64,000 bases of DNA, taken from assembly GCA_022709695.1 (NCBI GenBank), contig JAKLII010000001.1:212881-276880 (forward strand), given 5' to 3'. This document shows, in pieces, positions 34,283 through 44,516 of the stretch (within the stretch, counting starts at the first letter, position 1; every line of letters begins with the position of its first letter). The notes beneath the pieces are model-generated. The model saw only the letters and a program-made list of their open reading frames with translations. It made no database searches and was not told where the DNA came from. The position numbers were made by a program, and so were the translations under genes. Source of the stretch: Bacteroidota bacterium. GTDB taxonomy: Bacteria > Bacteroidota > Bacteroidia > Bacteroidales > SKPS01.

Positions 34283-34831
34283 TCAGGCAGTTCTCAAAGA
34301 TGGGATCTTCCGGCCTGCCAGGGCATAGCTTCCGAAGAGCACTCCGGTATAGAACAGGTCACCCAGCAGGGTATTGATGAATGGTGATACCCCCATGGCG
34401 CCATCGTTAAAGAAGGCAAGTCCGTTGAGGTATGCCATCATGAGTCCGGCGGCATCCTTGGTATACATAGGCATGGTTAACCAGGCCCCGAAGTTCGTAA
34501 TCAGGAAGAAGATTACGGAGGCAGCCACAGCTGTCGTTCCAACCCCCAGCGCAGAGGTCCGGTTCCTGAGGCTCATACCGAGGAGAACGGTGATGCCGAA
34601 AGCAGCATAAACCGGAATCATAGTGCTGTGAAGCCCCAGGATGAGGTCGGTAAGAAACAATGCAGCCAGTGGAATCACAAAAGCGATGAGTTTATTCCGG
34701 AACCTCGCACCTCCGAAGAGCGCAATGGCAGCGACGGCAGTAAAATTTGGCCAGTGGGGAATCAGGCGGGAGAAGGCAGCAGCAAGGATCAGCGCTGCCA
34801 CTACAAAAAATGCAGGTTTAACTTTTTGCAT
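34283..34831 (-). CDS. DUF6580 family membrane protein (putative transport)
   Basis: 182 residues from ATG 34831; the upstream extension in the open frame overlaps floA and lacks homology. Five or six hydrophobic helices; family pattern SRLIPHWPNFTAVAAIALFGGARF, PLAALFLTDLILGL and ITNFGAWLTMPMY, with a GDLFYTGVLFGSYAL end. DUF6580 resembles small ECF-type transporter S components; no substrate is known. It is the last gene of the nfeD-floA unit (43 nt gap). Confidence 0.88.
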   Translation of the reverse strand: MQKVKPAFFVVAALILAAAFSRLIPHWPNFTAVAAIALFGGARFRNKLIAFVIPLAALFLTDLILGLHSTMIPVYAAFGITVLLGMSLRNRTSALGVGTTAVAASVIFFLITNFGAWLTMPMYTKDAAGLMMAYLNGLAFFNDGAMGVSPFINTLLGDLFYTGVLFGSYALAGRKIPSLRTA

Positions 34832-34874
34832 AGCAGTTTTCTTATCGTATTGATGAATATTATTAAGATTCAGG

Positions 34875-35873
34875 TTATTTCGAGAGTTTGTCCTTGTCGC
34901 TTGGCGGTGCCTGCGGGGGCTTGGCAATGGAGTCTCTCATCTCTGTATCAGCCTTAATGTTCTGCATCCTGTAATAATCCATAATTCCCAGGTTGCCGGT
35001 CCTGAAAGCCTCAGCCATGGCTTTGGGAATTTCAGCTTCAGCTTCAATTACTTTGGCACGTGCCTCCTGGGCCCGGGCTTTCATCTCCTGTTCTACAGCC
35101 ACAGCCATAGCCCTGCGCTCTTCAGCTTTTGCCTGGGCAATGTTTTTGTCTGCATTGGCCTGATCCATCTGTAATACGGCACCGATGTTCTTTCCCACAT
35201 CGATATCAGCAATGTCAATTGAAAGGATTTCGAATGCCGTACCCGAGTCGAGGCCTTTGCCCAGCACAACTTTTGAGATCGAATCGGGGTTTTCGAGCAC
35301 CGATTTATGAGATTCTGCTGAACCGATAGAGGATACGACCCCTTCGCCGATACGGGCAAGGATCGTTTCTTCCCCGGCACCACCCACCAGCTGGCGGATG
35401 TTGGCCCTCACCGTTACACGGGCTTTGGCAATCAACTGGATACCATCCTTGGCAACGGCTGCTACCGGAGGGGTGTTGATCACCTTCGGGTTTACCGACA
35501 TCTGAACAGCCTCGAAAACTTCACGCCCTGCCAGGTCAATGGCGGTGGCCGTATTGAAATCAAGCCTGATATTGGCTTTGTCGGCTGAAATAAGGGCACT
35601 GATCACGCTTTTGACCCGTCCACCTGCCAGATAGTGGGCTTCCAGTTCATCCCGGCTGATTTTCAGACCAGCCTTTGTGGCCATAATCATCGAGCCAACG
35701 ATAAGTGAAGGGGGTACCTTACGCCAGCGCATGAACACAAGCTGGAAAAGGTTGATACGAACCCCTGAAAGAAGGGCGGTAAACCACAACCCTACCGGGA
35801 TAAAATAAAGGATAATCCACAAGCCTATCAATGAGGCAACGCCAATCAGAATGTACACAACGGGTCCTTCCAT
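34875..35873 (-). CDS. floA: Flotillin-like protein FloA
   Basis: 332 residues. N-terminal membrane hairpin (about 5-50), a SPFH/band 7-like domain (about 55-235, [24 protein letters not shown]), then a charged coiled coil with EA-rich heptads ([26 protein letters not shown]) and a C-terminal proline-rich tail. FloA organises membrane microdomains. nfeD lies directly upstream, the conserved arrangement for this pair. Confidence 0.96.
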   Translation of the reverse strand: MEGPVVYILIGVASLIGLWIILYFIPVGLWFTALLSGVRINLFQLVFMRWRKVPPSLIVGSMIMATKAGLKISRDELEAHYLAGGRVKSVISALISADKANIRLDFNTATAIDLAGREVFEAVQMSVNPKVINTPPVAAVAKDGIQLIAKARVTVRANIRQLVGGAGEETILARIGEGVVSSIGSAESHKSVLENPDSISKVVLGKGLDSGTAFEILSIDIADIDVGKNIGAVLQMDQANADKNIAQAKAEERRAMAVAVEQEMKARAQEARAKVIEAEAEIPKAMAEAFRTGNLGIMDYYRMQNIKADTEMRDSIAKPPQAPPSDKDKLSK

Positions 35874-35911
35874 AATTTCTGCTTTATTGGGTTAATTTGT
35901 TTTCGTTTACT

Positions 35912-36376
35912 TCACAACTCTTTCACATAGATCTCATTCCCATCAATCCGGGTGACTTCAATCTCCTTGTCAGGATCGATATAGGCACCTCCCGATTTTA
36001 CCTCATAGTATTTATGTCCGATGCGAACTTTACCCATGGGTGAAATGCGGCCAATGGTGATCCCCCTGTCCCCGGCCTTCAGCTCTTCAGGCTCCAGGAT
36101 ATTGACTTTACCGGGCAATTCGGTGTTCAGACTGATCTTCTTCCATGTTTTCGAACGAAGGGCAAACCAGATCACCAGAAGCGACACAAAAAAGGTGACC
36201 ACAATGGTGAGGATTCCCGCCTTAACCCCATGATCGGCAAATACACGGTAAAAGCTGTATACCATCATCCCGAATCCGAAAAAGCCTACCACTCCTACCC
36301 CCGGGATCACCATGACTTCCAGTACAAGAAGCAGCAATCCGCCCAGTATCAATCCTATAATCAGCAACCAATCCAT
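35912..36376 (-). CDS. NfeD family protein
   Basis: 154 residues. Three membrane helices in the first about 75 residues (LLIIGLILGGLLLLVLEVMVIPGVGVVGFFGFG) and a C-terminal OB-fold domain (about 88-154, GKVNILEPEELKAGDRGITIGRISPMGKVRIGHKYYEVKSGG). Short NfeD proteins partner with flotillins in membrane organisation. Precedes floA by 38 nt. Its promoter motif is at 36457-36450. Confidence 0.94.
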   Translation of the reverse strand: MDWLLIIGLILGGLLLLVLEVMVIPGVGVVGFFGFGMMVYSFYRVFADHGVKAGILTIVVTFFVSLLVIWFALRSKTWKKISLNTELPGKVNILEPEELKAGDRGITIGRISPMGKVRIGHKYYEVKSGGAYIDPDKEIEVTRIDGNEIYVKEL

Positions 36377-36449
36377 AATCTGTCAGATCAATATTTCCAT
36401 TGAACAGAGATCCTGTTTTTACAGGAGAAATCAGAATTCTCCTTCCTCA

Positions 36450-36486
36450 CAAAAATAGAAATAAAAACGATAAAAGCGTATTTTTG
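36450..36486. promoter_or_regulatory. Divergent promoters between nfeD and Omp28-like genes
   Basis: Minus-strand TATTTTTG at 36457-36450 (74 nt before ATG 36376) and plus-strand TATTTTTG at 36479-36486 (28 nt before ATG 36515). Both are perfect TAnnTTTG matches. Confidence 0.55.
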
Positions 36487-36514
36487 CGGTAACATAATCA
36501 AAAAACTATCCGCT

Positions 36515-37594
36515 ATGAAAAGAACCTTTACTCTGCTTGCCGCCATGCTCCTTATGGCATCCGTCTATGCCCAGACACTTGTCTCCACCCAGCCCGAGAA
36601 CAAAAAAGCTGTTCTTGAAGAGTTTACAGGAACCGGCTGCCCGAATTGTCCTGCCGGTCATACCGAAGCTGCTGCCATTCTTGCTGCCAACCCGGGGAAA
36701 GTGATCGTAATTGCCTACCACCCTTCCAACTCAAGCTATACCGCAAGTGATCCGATGGCAAGCAGCTATGCGGCTGCTTTCTATACAGTGCCATTTATCT
36801 CATCCGGCAACCGTTTTATGCCCAGTGCCATCATCAACCGCAGGGCTTGGAACGCAGGCGACCGGATTCAGGACCGTAACCAATGGTCGACCTGTGTTAA
36901 TACGATTCTGGGTGAAGCTTCACCGCTGAATGTGGGGGTAACCTCAAACTACGACGAAGGCACCAAATCACTCACCATCACTGCAGAAGCCTATTTCACA
37001 GGTACTGTTACGGAAAACCTTACCGTATATTGCATGCTGATTGAAGACGGAATAGTTGCCACCCAATCGGGGGGCACCAGCCCTTATACCCATAACCACG
37101 TCTTCCGGAAAGCCATGGTAGCCCAGTGGGGCGATCCCGTGGCAACTCCCACTACCTCCGGAGAGCTGAAATCTTTCACCTTTACCTATGATAACAGCAC
37201 CACCAACTATGTGATGGGGAATTGCGAAGTGGTGGTGATGATCAGAAATGCTGCCAATGAAGAGATCATCTCAGGAAACATTGCCCCTGTGGGTGAATCC
37301 TCTCCGATAGGGATCAATGAAGATCCGCATGCTTCAGCACAATATCAGCTTTACCCGAACCCTGTTACAGAGGCCTCGGTACTCTCTGTGGTTCTTCAGA
37401 AATCACAACCATTGACGGTAAAGGTGTTTGATCTGACCGGACAAATGGTGGCTGAAGTAAATCACGGAACACTGGCTGCCGGAACGCATCAGATTGCCGT
37501 TGAGCCCATTGCAACCTTACCTGCCGGAATTTACGTGCTTTCGGTGGAAGGAAGTGAAACTCCCTGGGTACAAAAGATCGTGATTACCCGGTAG
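36515..37594 (+). CDS. Omp28-related surface protein with T9SS sorting domain
   Basis: 359 residues. Signal peptide 1-19 (SVYAQ). Omp28 N-terminal thioredoxin-like part: KKAVLEEFTGTGCPNCPAGHTEAA with a CxxC (Cys-Pro-Asn-Cys), SGNRFMPSAIINR and YTHNHVFRKA. C-terminal T9SS type A domain (about 280-359, YQLYPNPVTEASVLSVVL ... VQKIVITR). Omp28 proteins are outer-membrane or surface lipoproteins in Porphyromonas relatives; a redox role for CxxC is plausible but unproven. The last 11 nt overlap the convergent plsY. Confidence 0.93.
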   Translation: MKRTFTLLAAMLLMASVYAQTLVSTQPENKKAVLEEFTGTGCPNCPAGHTEAAAILAANPGKVIVIAYHPSNSSYTASDPMASSYAAAFYTVPFISSGNRFMPSAIINRRAWNAGDRIQDRNQWSTCVNTILGEASPLNVGVTSNYDEGTKSLTITAEAYFTGTVTENLTVYCMLIEDGIVATQSGGTSPYTHNHVFRKAMVAQWGDPVATPTTSGELKSFTFTYDNSTTNYVMGNCEVVVMIRNAANEEIISGNIAPVGESSPIGINEDPHASAQYQLYPNPVTEASVLSVVLQKSQPLTVKVFDLTGQMVAEVNHGTLAAGTHQIAVEPIATLPAGIYVLSVEGSETPWVQKIVITR

Positions 37595-38231
37595 GCTTTT
37601 CAGGTTTTTTAAGGACCATCCGTGATTCCTCTCCCCGGAAGAGCCTTACAATGTTCTTCTGATGGGTTACAGGGATGAATACCGCTATCACCATCGAAAA
37701 GAGGATGAGCGAAGGTGTTTCTACATGAAACAGGAAGATCACCACGACCGGAAAGGTGATGGCAGCGATGATGGAGCTTAGGGATACTATCCTGGTGATG
37801 GCAAAGATGATGGCGAACAGCAGCAGCACCAGTCCGAATGCCCCGGGAAACAGCGCTATGATCACCCCGAAAAGGGTAGCTACCCCTTTTCCGCCCCTGA
37901 ACCCTGCATACACGGGGAACAGATGCCCCAGTACGGCAGAAATGCCCATCGAGAGCTGAAAGTTCACATATGCATCACTGCCCGGCACAAAGAATCCCGA
38001 CAACGGAGCCAGGATCACCACGATCCACCCTTTGAACGCGTCAAAAACCAACACGGGAATTCCTGTCTTCAAGCCCAGCACCCTGATGGTGTTTGTGGCG
38101 CCGGCATTCCCCGATCCGTGATCCCGTACATCCACTCCATGAAACAGCCTTCCCACCCAGACAGAGGTAGGGATAGATCCAACCATATAGGCGCCCCACA
38201 ACCACAGTATCACTTTCCAGAAAAGCATCAT
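37584..38231 (-). CDS. plsY: Acyl-phosphate:glycerol-3-phosphate acyltransferase
   Basis: 215 residues, polytopic (about five membrane helices). PlsY motifs: GSIPTSVWVGRLFHGVDVRDHGSGNAGATN, FRGGKGVATLFG and a C-terminal VFIPVTHQKNIVRLFRGEE. It makes lysophosphatidate from acyl phosphate and glycerol 3-phosphate, the first step of phospholipid synthesis. It lies 15 nt downstream of the 1530-residue gene. The stop overlaps the Omp28 gene on the other strand. Confidence 0.96.
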   Translation of the reverse strand: MMLFWKVILWLWGAYMVGSIPTSVWVGRLFHGVDVRDHGSGNAGATNTIRVLGLKTGIPVLVFDAFKGWIVVILAPLSGFFVPGSDAYVNFQLSMGISAVLGHLFPVYAGFRGGKGVATLFGVIIALFPGAFGLVLLLFAIIFAITRIVSLSSIIAAITFPVVVIFLFHVETPSLILFSMVIAVFIPVTHQKNIVRLFRGEESRMVLKKPEKPTG

Positions 38232-38246
38232 GGCAATTTGATGGTT

Positions 38247-41200
38247 TTATTCTCCTTCTTCTCCTTCCAGGTTCTGGAACCGCTTTTCAAAACTCTTTTT
38301 CTTTCTTGGCGTGGACAGGGTGTACAGGAACATTTCGCGCGATGATTCATCCTGGATTTTTCGTTTATCAGGCTTTGTATCCCTGATGACCTTGTTGAAC
38401 TCTTCATTGCCCGACAAGGCCATCATCCTGCCTCTGCTGTAATCGAAAAGATACCACTTGTCATCGCTGATATTCAACAGGATCGTGAAAATATCACCGC
38501 TCTTTTCACGGCTGATCTCAATTTTCCCGTCCACATACCTGTTGATCTGATTCTCCTTAACATTTCCGATGCCGATGGGACCCTGATAGATAAAGCTTTT
38601 GGTTATGGCATTGTATTCCAGTTGGATATCTGCAAAAACAATGGTTTTATTCAGCTCTTCCGGGATTTTTCGCATGGTGCCATAGAGGGTGATTTCACCC
38701 TCGAGGTCCTCGGCTTTCTTTGATCCCACCCAATGGTTCAGGGCGTACAGGTAGGCATCGTTGTTCAGGCTTACCCCCAACCCTCCGGCACTTTCGAGGT
38801 CTTTCACAAACACTTTCAGGGCCGGATCAGAGAAGAAGAAATCAAGAGCCATGACAAGCTCCATAGTAAGTGAGTCTGTACGGTAACTGTAATCGGCTTT
38901 CCCCAGGGTTTCCATTTTCAGCAGTCCTAATCCCTCCCCGATAGCCAGCTTCCCTTCACCATGTACCAGACATTCAGTCGTATTGAGGCTTACGTAATTT
39001 CCCCCTTCCGTAATATCAAGCAGTTTCTTAGGATTGGAAACCCTGTATTCCGATGATGCTTCATCGAACAACAGCATCCCATCCGCATAGATTACCGGTT
39101 TATCCGCAGCACGATGCTTGAGGTCGAAGAATGAAGCGTACACCTGGGAAGTATCGCGCGATACCAGGATTCCGATACCCAGTTCCCTGTATCCTGTATT
39201 TACCGGTTTGGAGGAGACAGGGATCTGCACATTCATAGGGTCGATATCGGCAGTGAAACGGAGCCACTCACGCTGCACGGTGTCGCAGAGGTGGATTAGA
39301 CGGGTGCCCCCTGTAAAGGCAAGAAACTGTGCAGAGGATCGCATCACCACATCCCCAAAAAAGTCGAACCGCGGGCTAAGGGAGAATTTGTCTTCGGGAA
39401 CCAGCTTCCCTTCACCGGTCGAATGACCGCTTTTATCCGCATAGAGCCGCTGGAACGGGATTTTCTGCTTTGCGTCCGTCATATCCACATAATCATAAAA
39501 CCCTGATCCATCATACTGATTGCGTCCGCTGATCCGTGCTGTTACCTCATAGAACCGATGGTATTTGGTTTGAAGATTGGTGAGCAGACGTGCATTTCTG
39601 AGGGTATCCATTTCTGCTTTCCTGAAGATTACCACCCTCTCTTTATCGGGGAAGATGGCTGCGTCGGCGACTTTGATATACTTAACCCCCTGGGCATCAA
39701 TAACATTCTTCTTTCGGTCATATAACGCATCAATGGCAAAAAACTTCAGGCTGTCCTGGAAGGGGCTGGTGGAAATAAACTCACTGCCTGCCATTTGCCG
39801 GTCCACCAGCTCCTCCATGGTAAGTCCGGCCAGTTCACCTGCATTTGCCGAAGAGGTGTTTTGCAGCTTGATGGTCTCTGCATTCATGTGCCATTCGAAC
39901 TTATCGATGGAAGCCATATACTGGTTAATCAGGAAATTAACCATCGATGCACCGCCGTTGGACGTGAATTCCCCTATCTCTTTGTCGAAATCGATCCTGG
40001 CTTTGTAATCCCGGGTCATGAGTTCATATCCGTCAGTTGGGAGAATCCCAACCACCTCATCTGCAAAGGTGGCTTTAAGCCTGAAATCGGCATGTTCCGA
40101 ATCGATGGTTCTCTGCCCGAAGGCAAAGAGCCTGGAGTCGATCTCTGCATCGCGGATTGCCACTACGCCATTGCCGGTACATCCCGAAGGGGTCAGCACC
40201 AGGTTGCCGTGCAAAAGAGCCCGCTGGCTGTACATCTCCATCGGATTGTCTTTCAGCCTGCGGTATTTGTCGCGGTGGTTGACCTCCATCCTGTCGCCAT
40301 ACGGCATCCAGCGCATGATCACATCCGATGCCTTTACGTCGGGATACTGCACCAGGCCTCCCTTTTCGGCCACAGTGAACTGTTTCAGCACTGCAGAGGC
40401 ACTGTCGGGAGTAAACAGGTAGTTTTCAGACACCCCCCTCGATGTCAGATATCCCAGTTCACCGATTCCGTAAAACCCTTTGTTGCTTAAATCCAGCGTC
40501 CGGTAATAGGTGCCTTTGCCCTGATAAGCAGGTAATCCTGCTGCCGGCACCTCATGGACAAACCCGAGTGAATAATCCGGGCGCACCTGGAGGGGAGGAT
40601 TGATATCGGGAAAGATCCCTGCAGATACCAGGGTGCCTGACAAAGCAAAACCATCCGTAGAGAAATCATCCAGACTGTCCACTTCAAAAGGCTCAATGCG
40701 GTAAAAGAATTTTTCGCGCAGATAGGTGCCATTATGAATATCCTTATTGTCATAATAGGCATAACCCTCAGTAGTACAAGTAAATACAGGATACCGCGGA
40801 TATTCCTTTCTGCCCGATTTGTTATCCGGTTTATCCAATGCGATTTTACCGCTCAGGTCTGTCAGTTCAGTTTTTACCGGCACTTTGGTCCGTTCTCCCC
40901 TGGAATCCAGATCATTAGGGTCGAAGGAATTGACATAAAACACAAGGCTGCGGATATCGGGCGCATCAATGGAAAAATCCCTGTAGTTGAAACTGGCATC
41001 CTTCACCTTAAAGCGAAAAAGGCCGATCCGCATATTCCCGCTGAAAAGGAACGAACGGTCTTCCTGCATCACCACATGTCCGTGATCGGGTTCGATGAAC
41101 ACATTCTGGGAATCGGAAAGCTGGATCACATCCTGCAGGCCATAGATATCCAGGTTCAGGGTATTCAGGTCAATTTCGGCATTTGGCGTACCGGCAACCG

Positions 41201-42839
41201 TGGCTGAATAAAACTGGATCACATCGTAATCCACCAGCCCCCCAAAGGCCATCAGGGTATTTGCCACCCTGGGCAGGAGGGTAATCTCCCCTTTCGCAAT
41301 ATTATAGTCGATATAGCCCTGATTGGCAAGGGAGATCATCTGCACCATCACCTGCTCGGGATCCATCCTCATCCATCTGGCATAATCGGTCATCAGGAAG
41401 GTTTTGCTCGCGTTCTGCTGCGAATACTGCCGAAGCTGGAAAAGAGGATTCTGTACATCGATCCCCCGCATCTCATCAAAACGCTTCTTGCTGTAATAAT
41501 CCCTTGATTCAAAATAGGCCTGGCTGGCACCACTGAGTCCGGCCTCGGTACGAAACTGCAGTTTCCCTTCATCCACATTCCAGTGCAGTTCTTCAGCCGC
41601 AATATCAACCCCATGATAGGTATTGAAAAAACGTGACTGACCGGTTCCTGACTCCACGGTGTACATCGAAAGCCTCCGGTCCAGATCGCGGTATTCGACC
41701 TCAAGTCCCGGATGAAAAAGCGAGTCATCATCAAGCAGGATCACTACCCTGGCCTGGCCTGAAGAAAACCGGTCAGGTCTTATGGTAAACGAAGGAGCCG
41801 TTACACGAACTGCAAGATTTCCCTTGTACTTAAAGGTGAATGAAGCCGGTTTGTCCAGATCACCCGTTCCCAGGAAGCGGGCGCCATGGAAGGCATACCC
41901 CCCTTCGAAGTCAACCCCTTTGTAATAATCCTGTACAACATACCATTTATTGTAGCTTTCGAAGCGGGGATAGGAAGCCGAAAGGGTATCCTTGAAAAAT
42001 TGCACATTCTCGGACAACCGCCCCAGCTGGGGCTCCGGAAAGTAGCGCTTGTGGTAGAAAAGGACGGAATCTGCGCTGAATTTGCTGAACTGTGTTCTCA
42101 CCTGATAACCGGCGAGGGTGGCATTTACCTCATCCTCCGGTATTCCAACCCGCTCCCAGGTAAGGATCCCTCCATGCCCTGTCCACTTTTGGTCCATAGG
42201 GTCATATTTCCCTTCGGTTCCCCTGATGACTGAACTGTCGTTAAAGGCATAACAGATAAGATCAGTAGCCCTGAAGGCCACCTTCATCCGTCCTTCTTCT
42301 GTGATAAACACATAATCGGAGCCTGAAGCCTGCCATTTCACCAGATTGGACTCATACAACATATTCCGGCTGAGAAGGCCATCGGTGAAAGCTACAAAAT
42401 CCCTGAAATCCTTTTGTTTTTTGTCGATGATGTAATTCAGCCCCTGATTCCAGGCCTGAAAGCTTTGCTCCGGCTGTCCCGACTGTGCCATCGCCATCAG
42501 TACCGGAAGAAGCTCTATGAAATGGGGACGGGCCTGCATCTTCTTCTTTCCCATAAGATTGCAGGTTTTTATCACCATCATCTGCTGATCCAGGGTGAAT
42601 GCAAAATTCCATTCCCGATCATACAACTGCATCAGGGTATCCACATCGGCTTTCAGCTGCTTGTCCTTTCCCGCATCCGCCAGCAGAAACGCCCGCATTT
42701 CATCCACAAAGGCAGCAGGGTTATCGCTGAACTTCACCTGTGCAACCATCCGGTCCGGCTGCATCAGAATAAAACAGAACAACAACCCGATACCCAGAGA
42801 TGCTGAAGGTCCTAAACGATTCCAGAAATGCTGCATCAT
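38247..42839 (-). CDS. Very large exported protein of unknown function (1530 aa)
   Basis: Signal peptide of about 1-34 (LGIGLLFCFILMQPDRMVAQ). No family recognised. Residues about 40-170 are helical with repeat-like features; the rest is dominated by beta-strand segments of about 20-40 residues, e.g. VMQEDRSFLFSGNMRIGLFRFKVKDASFNYRDF, LFHPGLEVEYRDLDRRLSMY and FDFFGDVVMRSSAQFLAFTGG. The strand pattern recalls LptA/LptD-N-like beta-jellyroll repeats, a weak impression only. There is no T9SS domain and no obvious membrane barrel end. Its start overlaps prmA by 4 nt (ATGA). Probably periplasmic or outer-membrane associated. Confidence 0.85.
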   Translation of the reverse strand: MMQHFWNRLGPSASLGIGLLFCFILMQPDRMVAQVKFSDNPAAFVDEMRAFLLADAGKDKQLKADVDTLMQLYDREWNFAFTLDQQMMVIKTCNLMGKKKMQARPHFIELLPVLMAMAQSGQPEQSFQAWNQGLNYIIDKKQKDFRDFVAFTDGLLSRNMLYESNLVKWQASGSDYVFITEEGRMKVAFRATDLICYAFNDSSVIRGTEGKYDPMDQKWTGHGGILTWERVGIPEDEVNATLAGYQVRTQFSKFSADSVLFYHKRYFPEPQLGRLSENVQFFKDTLSASYPRFESYNKWYVVQDYYKGVDFEGGYAFHGARFLGTGDLDKPASFTFKYKGNLAVRVTAPSFTIRPDRFSSGQARVVILLDDDSLFHPGLEVEYRDLDRRLSMYTVESGTGQSRFFNTYHGVDIAAEELHWNVDEGKLQFRTEAGLSGASQAYFESRDYYSKKRFDEMRGIDVQNPLFQLRQYSQQNASKTFLMTDYARWMRMDPEQVMVQMISLANQGYIDYNIAKGEITLLPRVANTLMAFGGLVDYDVIQFYSATVAGTPNAEIDLNTLNLDIYGLQDVIQLSDSQNVFIEPDHGHVVMQEDRSFLFSGNMRIGLFRFKVKDASFNYRDFSIDAPDIRSLVFYVNSFDPNDLDSRGERTKVPVKTELTDLSGKIALDKPDNKSGRKEYPRYPVFTCTTEGYAYYDNKDIHNGTYLREKFFYRIEPFEVDSLDDFSTDGFALSGTLVSAGIFPDINPPLQVRPDYSLGFVHEVPAAGLPAYQGKGTYYRTLDLSNKGFYGIGELGYLTSRGVSENYLFTPDSASAVLKQFTVAEKGGLVQYPDVKASDVIMRWMPYGDRMEVNHRDKYRRLKDNPMEMYSQRALLHGNLVLTPSGCTGNGVVAIRDAEIDSRLFAFGQRTIDSEHADFRLKATFADEVVGILPTDGYELMTRDYKARIDFDKEIGEFTSNGGASMVNFLINQYMASIDKFEWHMNAETIKLQNTSSANAGELAGLTMEELVDRQMAGSEFISTSPFQDSLKFFAIDALYDRKKNVIDAQGVKYIKVADAAIFPDKERVVIFRKAEMDTLRNARLLTNLQTKYHRFYEVTARISGRNQYDGSGFYDYVDMTDAKQKIPFQRLYADKSGHSTGEGKLVPEDKFSLSPRFDFFGDVVMRSSAQFLAFTGGTRLIHLCDTVQREWLRFTADIDPMNVQIPVSSKPVNTGYRELGIGILVSRDTSQVYASFFDLKHRAADKPVIYADGMLLFDEASSEYRVSNPKKLLDITEGGNYVSLNTTECLVHGEGKLAIGEGLGLLKMETLGKADYSYRTDSLTMELVMALDFFFSDPALKVFVKDLESAGGLGVSLNNDAYLYALNHWVGSKKAEDLEGEITLYGTMRKIPEELNKTIVFADIQLEYNAITKSFIYQGPIGIGNVKENQINRYVDGKIEISREKSGDIFTILLNISDDKWYLFDYSRGRMMALSGNEEFNKVIRDTKPDKRKIQDESSREMFLYTLSTPRKKKSFEKRFQNLEGEEGE

Positions 42840-43675
42840 AAATGGGTTTTATAGCGTACAGACGACCATTGCCCCATGGTTGCACCGGCAACTTTCATCA
42901 ACCCATGCTTTTGAGCAACCTGGTCCAGGATCTTTTCATCAACAGTAAAAAACCCGCTGATCAGCAGTTCTCCCTGCGGCTTTAGCTTTCCTGCATATAC
43001 CGGAATATCCTCCTCAAGCACATTTCTGTTGATGTTGGCAAGGATCATATCAAAGGTTGCCGGCAATTCAGCCAACGCAGATACATCGCCGTGTATTGTT
43101 TTGATGGTAACATCGTTACGGGCGGCATTCTCGGTGGTATTTTCACATGCCCAGATATAATTGTCGATGGCAGTTACCGGAGATGCTCCATTAAGGGCCG
43201 CCAGAATGGCAAGCACTCCTGTGCCGCATCCCATGTCCAGCAAGGCTTTGCCGGAGACATCCAAAGAAAGCAGCCATCCGATCATCAGACGGGTGGTTTC
43301 GTGATGGGCCGTACCAAATGACATCTTAGGCTCAATTACGATGTCGAATTCGTAACGTTTGTCAGCTGTATGGAAAGGAGCACGGATCAGGCAGCGGTCC
43401 AGGATCACCACAGGTTCATAGTTTTTCTCCCACTCTTCGTTCCAGTTAACCGGAGCCACGGGTCCGTGTTGCCAGCTCATGGTGCATCTGCAGCTGTACA
43501 CAGAAAGCACTTCCTCTACCGCGCCGGCATTGAAAAGGCCCGCAGGGCACCATGCTTTAATCCCTTCCGGGGTATGTTCAAAACTCTCGAAGCCGGTCTC
43601 AGCCAGCTCCGCGGTAAGGATTTCCCTCCAGGGATCGACAGGCTGCAGGGAAAACACGGCTTCGATGTATTCCAT
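42836..43675 (-). CDS. prmA: Ribosomal protein L11 methyltransferase
   Basis: 279 residues. N-terminal substrate-recognition domain (1-about 90), FGTAHHETTRLMIGWLL and the SAM-binding motif LLDMGCGTGVLAILAALNGA (about 140-160), then IHGDVSALAELPATFDMILANINRNVLEEDI with the NxxR-type active region. It trimethylates lysines and the N-terminus of L11. It sits between tpiA (upstream, 3 nt) and the 1530-residue gene (4-nt overlap) in a tight operon. Confidence 0.95.
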   Translation of the reverse strand: MEYIEAVFSLQPVDPWREILTAELAETGFESFEHTPEGIKAWCPAGLFNAGAVEEVLSVYSCRCTMSWQHGPVAPVNWNEEWEKNYEPVVILDRCLIRAPFHTADKRYEFDIVIEPKMSFGTAHHETTRLMIGWLLSLDVSGKALLDMGCGTGVLAILAALNGASPVTAIDNYIWACENTTENAARNDVTIKTIHGDVSALAELPATFDMILANINRNVLEEDIPVYAGKLKPQGELLISGFFTVDEKILDQVAQKHGLMKVAGATMGQWSSVRYKTHL

Positions 43676-43678
43676 AAC

Positions 43679-44455
43679 TCACACGGATTTTACAATAGCA
43701 AGAAAATCAGCAGCTTTAAGGGAAGCGCCCCCAATAAGTCCCCCATCCACGTCAGGTTGCGAGAACAGTTCAGCCGCATTGTCGGGCTTGCAGCTTCCAC
43801 CATACAGAATGGTAAGATTGTCAGCAACGGCCTGATGGTACCTTTCTGCAAAACATCGGCGGATAAACGCATGCATCTCTTCAGCCTGATCCGGTGTGGC
43901 GGTATGGCCGGTACCAATGGCCCAAACCGGTTCGTAAGCAATCACGATCCTGGCAACGGCTTCTTCTTCCAGATGAAAAACCCCTGATTTAAGCTGCTGC
44001 AGCACCACTTCGAAATGGGCGTTGGCAAGCCGCTGTGCAAGCACCTCACCGATGCAGTATATGGGTATTAATCCTGCCTCCAGGCTTAAAACCAGCTTGC
44101 GGGAGAGCACTGCATCATCTTCCCCGAACAAAGTCCTGCGCTCTGAGTGGCCAATGATTACATAACCTGCGCCAGCAGAGGCGATCATCTGTGCCGACAC
44201 CTCGCCCGTGAAGGCTCCCGAGATTTCTGCAGCCGCGTTCTGGGCAGCAGTATATACACCGGTAACACCAGCAGTTATACCGGCAACAGCATTCAGCAAA
44301 TGATAAGGCGGAGCCAGAACAACCTTCGGGATTTCCCCGGAACGGGTGCGGATTCCGGCTGCCATGGAAGAACATATCTCTTCGGCCAGATCAATCCCTT
44401 CATGATACAACTTGTGCAATTTCCAGTTTCCGGCAACAATCTTCGTTCTTGTCAT
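43679..44455 (-). CDS. tpiA: Triosephosphate isomerase
   Basis: 258 residues from ATG 44455 (MTRTKIVAGNWKLHK), the normal length; the open frame extends upstream to 44539 into the previous gene without homology. Motifs: NWKLHK with the substrate-binding Lys, VIIGHSERR (catalytic His), IAYEPVWAIGTG (catalytic Glu) and C-terminal DGGLIGGASL. It interconverts dihydroxyacetone phosphate and glyceraldehyde 3-phosphate in glycolysis. Lies 61 nt downstream of the DoxX gene. Confidence 0.97.
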   Translation of the reverse strand: MTRTKIVAGNWKLHKLYHEGIDLAEEICSSMAAGIRTRSGEIPKVVLAPPYHLLNAVAGITAGVTGVYTAAQNAAAEISGAFTGEVSAQMIASAGAGYVIIGHSERRTLFGEDDAVLSRKLVLSLEAGLIPIYCIGEVLAQRLANAHFEVVLQQLKSGVFHLEEEAVARIVIAYEPVWAIGTGHTATPDQAEEMHAFIRRCFAERYHQAVADNLTILYGGSCKPDNAAELFSQPDVDGGLIGGASLKAADFLAIVKSV

Positions 44456-44516
44456 ATGTGAAATGTTTTCGTTCTCTGACATTTTACTGCTTTTGCAGTG
44501 AAGCAAATCCCTCTGG

